Origin: Cenococcum geophilum 1.58 | Taxonomy: Eukaryota; Ascomycota; Dothideomycetes; Gloniales; Gloniaceae | Direction of reading: 5' to 3' | Length of the DNA: 64,000 nt | Assembly (NCBI GenBank): GCA_001692895.1 | Contig: KV748185.1 | Location: 1,550,001-1,614,000 of the forward strand | In this document: one piece after another, positions 58,949 through 64,000 of the stretch | Position numbering within the stretch: the first letter of the stretch is position 1 | Layout of the letters: each line of letters begins with the position of its first letter | Notes under the pieces: generated by a model | What the model was told of the DNA's origin: nothing | The model's database searches: none | Seen by the model: only the letters and a program-made list of their open reading frames with translations | Position numbers and translations under genes: made by a program

Positions 58949-60916
58949 TGGCTCATAGGGTTTTTCCTCCCCCCCAATAGCAAGGGGTTTTTCCTGTTAA
59001 TATTACTTTCCCCTTATATACGGAGTAGTCTGCGTGGGCCTAGATAGGATCCGTATTAGACGTTAATCAAAGAATCTACTAATATAGGTTCTAGTAATAT
59101 CTTCTACTAATATTTCTTCTATGTATGCTATAAAGTATCTCCATATTATAAGCTTATCTACTATTACTAAAATCGCGTTATAATCTTATCCGGTAATAGG
59201 ATCTTTTAATTTTAGTAACTTAATAATAAAGTCCTATAATATANCCTCCTATAGTNTCTCTAGTATTTTAATAGGTTATAGCCCTCTATATAGCCTATAC
59301 CTTATTAGTTTATTTCTTTAGTAATCTAAATACTCCTTTATAATCTTTCGCGCTAAGCTTTAGATTCTGTTAATAATATACTCCTCCTAGAGTCCTAACA
59401 CTAAGCCTATAGCTCTATTATATCCTTAAGTTATTTCTTTATAGAAATCTTCTATAAAGTGCTCTGCTATACTTCTTAGGATATACTTTACTTTATAATT
59501 CTTATATATATCTATTTATAGATCTTCTAGCTATACTTTTAAAATCCTTTATACTTAAAAGCTTTTTAGTAACTTATAAACCCTTTTTAGTTCCTTTTAA
59601 ATTGCTATAATTTTTGGATAATTATACCTAATTAATCCGTCTATGTCTTTTTATAGTAAAACCCCTAATAGCTTTTTATTATTTTATAGTTTAGCCTTTT
59701 AACTTAGAGTATCTACTTATATGTTATCTATACCCTTAGTATACTAAATCTTAAAATAGTATTTTATAAGCATCTCTGCCCATTTAATTTATCTTTAGTT
59801 AAGTTCCTTTATTATTAGGAATTCCTTTAGGTTTTTATAATCCGTTTTAACTATAAATAGTTTTTCTATACCTTATAAGAATGCTCTCTATTTCTTTAAT
59901 ACTATAATTATATCTAATAACTTCTTGTTATAGATATTATAGTTTAACTCTAGTAGTGTTATCTTTTAACTATAGTATACTATTAGGTGCTATCTATTTT
60001 AATATTTCTATATAAAGTATACCCCTAGTATAAAGTCTAATATATCTATTTTTATAACTGTCTTTAGTCCTAGTTAATAGATTTTAAAAACTAGCTCCTA
60101 GGTAAATAATTCTTTAACCCTCTTAAATAACTCTTATTACTCCTTTCCCTATACCTATAGTTTTTCCTTTTTTATTAATTACGTAAATAGTTTAATATTT
60201 TTAACTATTGCGCTATAAACCTTCTACAGTAATTGCAAAACCCTAGAAATAATCTTAACTGCGTAATATTCTTTAGTTCCTGCCAATTTACTATAGCCTT
60301 AATCTTCTTTAGATCTATATTAAGTTGGCCTAGTTTAATAATAAATCTAATAAAATTAGTTTTCCTAGTAAAAAACTTGCATTTTTTAATTACTACTAGC
60401 ATCTACTTGTCTTATAGTCTCCTTAAGACCTATTTAACGTATTCTCCGTACTCTTCCTTAGTTATTAAGTAGATAATAATGTCGTTAAGATATACTATAA
60501 CAAATTTATCTAAGTGTTCTCCTAATATATTGTTAATACGCTTCTAGAACGTTGCTAGTACATTTATAAGCCTAAATTATATAACTAATAGTTTATATAG
60601 TCCTTCCTTTAATCTAAAGGCTGCTTTTTATTTATCGCCTTCCTTAATCCTAATTTAGTAATACGCCTATCTTAGATCTATCTTTATAAAGATTTATACA
60701 TTACCTATCCTGTCTTAGATTTCGCTAATTAAAGGTAAAGGATACCTATCCTTTTTAGTAATGCTATTTAACTGCCTATAGTTAATATACAGCCTTAGTT
60801 TACTATTCTTTTTTAGTATAAATAGTACTGGATAACCCGCTAATAACTGCGATAGTCTAATATATCCCTTTTATAAGTTTTCCTAGATAAACTCTTTTAA
60901 TACCCTACCTTCTTCT

Positions 60917-63900
60917 TTTTTTTATATTTTTTTTTATATCTATTGTATTATACTACGTACAATACTGCGCATGCAGCCTCTAGGCTATGGCGCTATAGTC
61001 CTATATACATAAATCCATTAGGGCAGCTTAATATATACTAGTAACTATGTCTTAGTAGTTTATAAGCCCCTAAACTAGGGGTTTACAGTTCCTTAGTAAA
61101 GTACTAAGTTATAAGCAACTACTAGGGAATAAGAAAACGGTAGAAAACTATAAGGAATAAGAAATCCTAACGCCTTTCCCTGTCCTTTTGTAATTTATTT
61201 CTATCCTTTTACTTACTAATATCTCTTTTCTAGGAGCCTAGTAGGAGTTACCTCCTATAGATCCTGCTATTATTAGCCACTTTCTAGTAGCTATCTCTGT
61301 CCTACTTAGAAATAGAAAAAGCGCCTCTCTTCCTTTTTGTGTATAAAATAGCTTCTTTAGAGAGAGAAGAGCCTAGTTTCTTTCGCATTTCTCTTTTTTC
61401 TTCCCTATATAGGTTATAGTCTAGTAGTAGATGTCTAGGGGTTTGTAGTGCTCTATATTCCCTAAAGTATCTACCTTCTTTATCCTCTCCTATTACTTTA
61501 GTAAAGGATTTAAAATAGCCTTTTAGGATATTTATCCTTAGGGGCTTTAAGAGAAAAGGAATGGCTTCCTTTGCAGATCCTAGTATAGTGTTTTCCTTTA
61601 TTCTTATTCTGCTGCTAGTTGTTTTTCTACTATTCTAGTATCTCTTCTCTTGCCGCTCTCCCTATATAGGCTAAGGAGGTATAAGAAGATTGTAGTTTTC
61701 TTTTAGAAAGGCCCTTTTTTGCTAGCTTATCTGCTATTTTATTCCCATAGATTCCTAAATAGCTAGGAACCCAGTGGAAGTTAATAGAGATTCCCTTACT
61801 AGCTAAATAGGAATAACTGTGCGTAATTTTAAAGACTAGTTCTTGCCCCCCTATAAGAGAATTAAGCTGTAATCTCTTAATAGCCGCTTGGCTATCTATA
61901 AAGATATAGACTTGTTTTTCTTTTAGTCTTTATTGTTTTAGGTATTCTAGGGCCCTATAGACTGCATAAAGCTCTGTGTTTATAATTTCCATATAGGGTC
62001 CTAGATTCCAGTTCGTTGTATATTTAATCCTATTTCTCTCTCCTATTTTACATATAGCAGTTGCAATTAATTTATTGTCTTTAGAGCCATCTATATAGTA
62101 TATATCTACTAGGTCCCACTCTAGGGATTCTTACTATAAATTTTCTACTAGTCTTAAATATTCTTGTGCAGCTTCTTCTTTACTACCCCTTAAGATAGAA
62201 AAGAATGCAGAGATAGGAGGAGACCACGGTTTTTGCCATTCTAGAGAGATTCTCTTTATTTTCCAGTTTTAAATTGGTTGCTAAACTCTAGAGGCTAAAG
62301 ATAGTAGCTATGTCTTTGGCTGTAAGAGGTACTTTATAGTAGAGTTTTTAGGGCTAGAACTAGAGCTAGAATTAGCTGCTAATTCGTTCCTATCTTTGTT
62401 GATCTCTTCTATATAGACGTTCTTAATTACGTGGTTTTCCTTAAATTTTAGGATTCTTAATGCGTAGTTATTGCAAAGCTTTTTAAATCTAATTCTAGGA
62501 GGAGGAATAGAGGCTTTGATCTCTACAGCTTGGCTAGGAGATCCTCTAAACGCTCCTAGAACTAGTTTTAGGGCCTTGTTTTATAGAGATTAGTATCTAT
62601 CTAATAGGTAGTCTCTAGATTTGCTTTTCCACCAGCATTATATACTATAGTCTGCTATAGTGGTAACGTAAGCTATATAGAGCTGTCGTAGGGCTTNTAG
62701 AGATAGACCTCTTTATATATTACCTAGTCTTCTAATTAAATAGAAGGCTGTTTTTGCTTTAGAGATTTATATTTCTATATATTGTTTAAAAGTAAGCTTA
62801 GAGTCTAGAAATACCCCTAACCACCTAACTAGGGGTTTAGGAGATATTTCTACGTCTCCTAGCTTTAACCCTTCTTCTATAGTAGTGCGTTTACTATAGA
62901 AGTGTATAAGCTCTGTTTTGCTAACGTTAAAACTAATAGCAGCTTCCTTGGCTTTAGACATTAGCTCTAGCGCTATTCTCTCTAGCTTTTTATAATTAGA
63001 CTTAGCTAAATTTAAGGTAACTGTAATTGCAAAATCGTCCATATAGTTAAGAGAGTAGGCTCCTTCTATCTGTATGCTGCAGATATTGCGTATATATAGT
63101 AGAAATAAAATAGGGGATATAGGCGATCCCTGTAGTATCCCTGTTTCTAGTTCTACTTTTTCTTATATTTGCCTATTAAAGGAGAGCTGTAGCTTTCTAT
63201 TGCTAAGGAAAGTAGCTACCTATTATGTAAATGCTATAGGTAGTCCTAGTTCCTTATAGATAGATAAAAGCTAGTTTTTAGAGACATAGTTAAAAGCCCC
63301 TCTTACGTCTAGGAATAACGTAGTGGCTATCCTTTATCTAGCTTTTTTCCTACTATTTTTAGATTGGATATTATTTAGAAGTAATAAGACTGCGTCTATT
63401 ACAGACCGCTATCTTCTTCCTCCTAGTTAAGAATCTTAAAGTAAGCTAGTAGTACTAGCTAGATATCCTAATCTAGTAGTAAAGATCTTTTCTAAAGTCT
63501 TTCCTAGGCAGTTTAGTAAGGAGATAGGTCTATAGGACTTTGGTAAGGAATAGTCCTCCTTATTTACTTTAGGGAGAATAACTCCTTAAGCTTCTCTCCA
63601 GACCTTTAGCTGATAGCCTAGGATAAACAAAATCCTATAGATTCTATATAGAAGATCTTCTATAGTAGGGTAGGTCTTTTATAGAATTGCAAAAGATATC
63701 CCATCTGGTCCTGGAGCCTTTTTATTAGAGCTAGAGAAAATTGCTTGTTTAACTTCTATTTTCTCTAGTTCTGGCCATTCCCATTTATTGTCCATTATAT
63801 AGTCCTTCCACTCTATAAGGCTAGTAGAAGGGGGGGGTTTAGGGAATAAAGTAGTTATAAAAGCCTTATACTGGTCCTTAAAGCTTTCTACTAGTCTAGT

Positions 63901-64000
63901 AGTCCCGTCTTTGCTATACTGTAGACTAGGGATTATTTGCAATGTTCTCTCCTTTGTATATTTTAGGGCAGTAAAGACTTCCTTTCCTTGTGCCTTTTTT
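60917..64000 (-). mobile_element. LINE-1 long copy, runs off the window
   Basis: Minus-strand non-LTR element beginning with a T-rich strip (complement of the poly-A end) at 60917-60940, then a 3' UTR, ORF2 C-terminus, RNase H and RT up to the window end. The 3' part matches the short copy at 33867. It is inserted in A3 RT. The organisation (RT, then RNase H, then a C-terminal CCHC) resembles fungal Tad1-type LINEs. It has fewer stops than the LTR elements. One N lies at 62697. Confidence 0.9.
61250..64000 (-). pseudogene. LINE-1 ORF2 (RT, RNase H, C-terminal knuckle), partial
   Basis: Open pieces include 63942-63679 (NKKAPGPDGISFAIL) and 63042-62767 (DDFAITVTLNLAKSN). The RT palm box YMDD is intact at 63034-63045. 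RNase H has its DGSK (about 62089), TELYAVYRAL (about 61970), IDSQAA (about 61890) and HWVPSYLG...NKIADKLAKKG (about 61790-61720) motifs, so its acidic residues are kept. The C-terminal knuckle (about 61425-61480) reads Y, Y, H, Y: all three Cys are lost. Stops are scattered, so the copy is dead. The endonuclease part lies outside the window. Confidence 0.88.

Larger units (their letters stand above)
58067..59079 (+). mobile_element. 1-kb LINE-2-tailed element in A3
   Basis: 1013-bp insertion with a perfect 15-bp TSD taatataggttctag (58052-58066 and 59080-59094), the length expected of LINE-type insertion. The right approximately 330 bp match the 3' end of LINE-2 (53150-53420, reverse complement). 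The left approximately 680 bp do not match it. G+C is clearly higher than in the host. It is either a divergent family member or an internally deleted, non-autonomous derivative joining a 5' region to a LINE-2 tail. Confidence 0.8.
56001..60916 (-). mobile_element. Gypsy-A copy 3 (A3), 3' half
   Basis: Minus-strand A element, from its 3' LTR (56001-56423) through the antisense ORF, integrase, RNase H and RT, to where LINE-1 is inserted at about 60917. It also carries the LINE-2-tailed element at 58067-59079. Its 5' half and right TSD lie outside the window. The left candidate TSD is attct (55996-56000). Confidence 0.88.
57250..60916 (-). pseudogene. A3 pol remnant (RT to chromodomain)
   Basis: The RT box at 60481-60492 reads YLND (first Asp lost, second kept). 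A 65-codon open piece at 60205-60402 is the RT thumb/connection (KKIKAIVNWQELKN, LFLGFCNYCRRF). RNase H lies about 60180-59700. The integrase is split by the 1-kb insertion at 58067, and the chromodomain is near 57250-57330. Unread bases (N) at 59244 and 59256. Confidence 0.82.

Noticed and set aside
1..64000. Host protein-coding genes, tRNA or rRNA genes
   Set aside because: Both strands were read throughout. Every recognisable frame belongs to a retroelement, and no cloverleaf or rRNA-like segment was seen.

Overview
The window looks like a gene-free, heterochromatic block from a filamentous ascomycete (Pezizomycotina). Every kilobase that I could interpret belongs to a retrotransposon. The sequence is very AT-rich, CpA/TpG is scarce, and former coding frames are full of TAA/TAG where CAA/CAG is expected. 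Catalytic Asp codons read Asn, and zinc-knuckle Cys codons read Tyr. That is the signature of repeat-induced point mutation (RIP). I found no host gene, tRNA, rRNA, CRISPR array or intact element. Families were recognised by their retroviral-type domains. The letters A-E and names used here are local labels, not database names.

Layout: about 15 elements are stacked by insertion into one another, and many have matching target-site duplications (TSDs). Gypsy-A copy 1 (1-2332) was broken by Gypsy-D (2333-32276, minus). Gypsy-D carries Gypsy-B copy 1 (2376-30168) in its LTR. B1 is split by a full Gypsy-A copy 2 (7128-27936), which itself holds Gypsy-B copy 2 (10513-17427) and Gypsy-C (19003-24947). 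On the right, Gypsy-D is cut by Copia-2 (32277-33200, plus), and Copia-2 by Gypsy-E (33201 onward, plus). Gypsy-E then received a short LINE-1 copy (33867-34527), a complete Gypsy-A copy 4 (35440-43408, plus), a complete Copia-1 (44507-50489, minus), a 5'-truncated LINE-2 (53129-55541, minus) and, inside its 3' LTR, Gypsy-A copy 3 (56001-60916, minus). A3 in turn holds a 1-kb LINE-2-tailed element (58067-59079) and a long LINE-1 copy that runs out of the window (60917-64000, minus).

The gypsy elements follow the order LTR - gag (CCHC knuckle) - protease - RT - RNase H - integrase - (chromodomain) - LTR. Two families (A and D) also show a converging antisense reading frame between pol and the 3' LTR. 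Gypsy-B, Gypsy-E and Copia-1, which are not close relatives, share a 3'-untranslated module built from two strong palindromes. These two features, the LTR mini-repeats and a half-tRNA primer site in Copia-2 are the points most worth a second look. Domain borders inside RIP-degraded frames are approximate. LTR borders supported by TG...CA ends and TSDs are good to the base.
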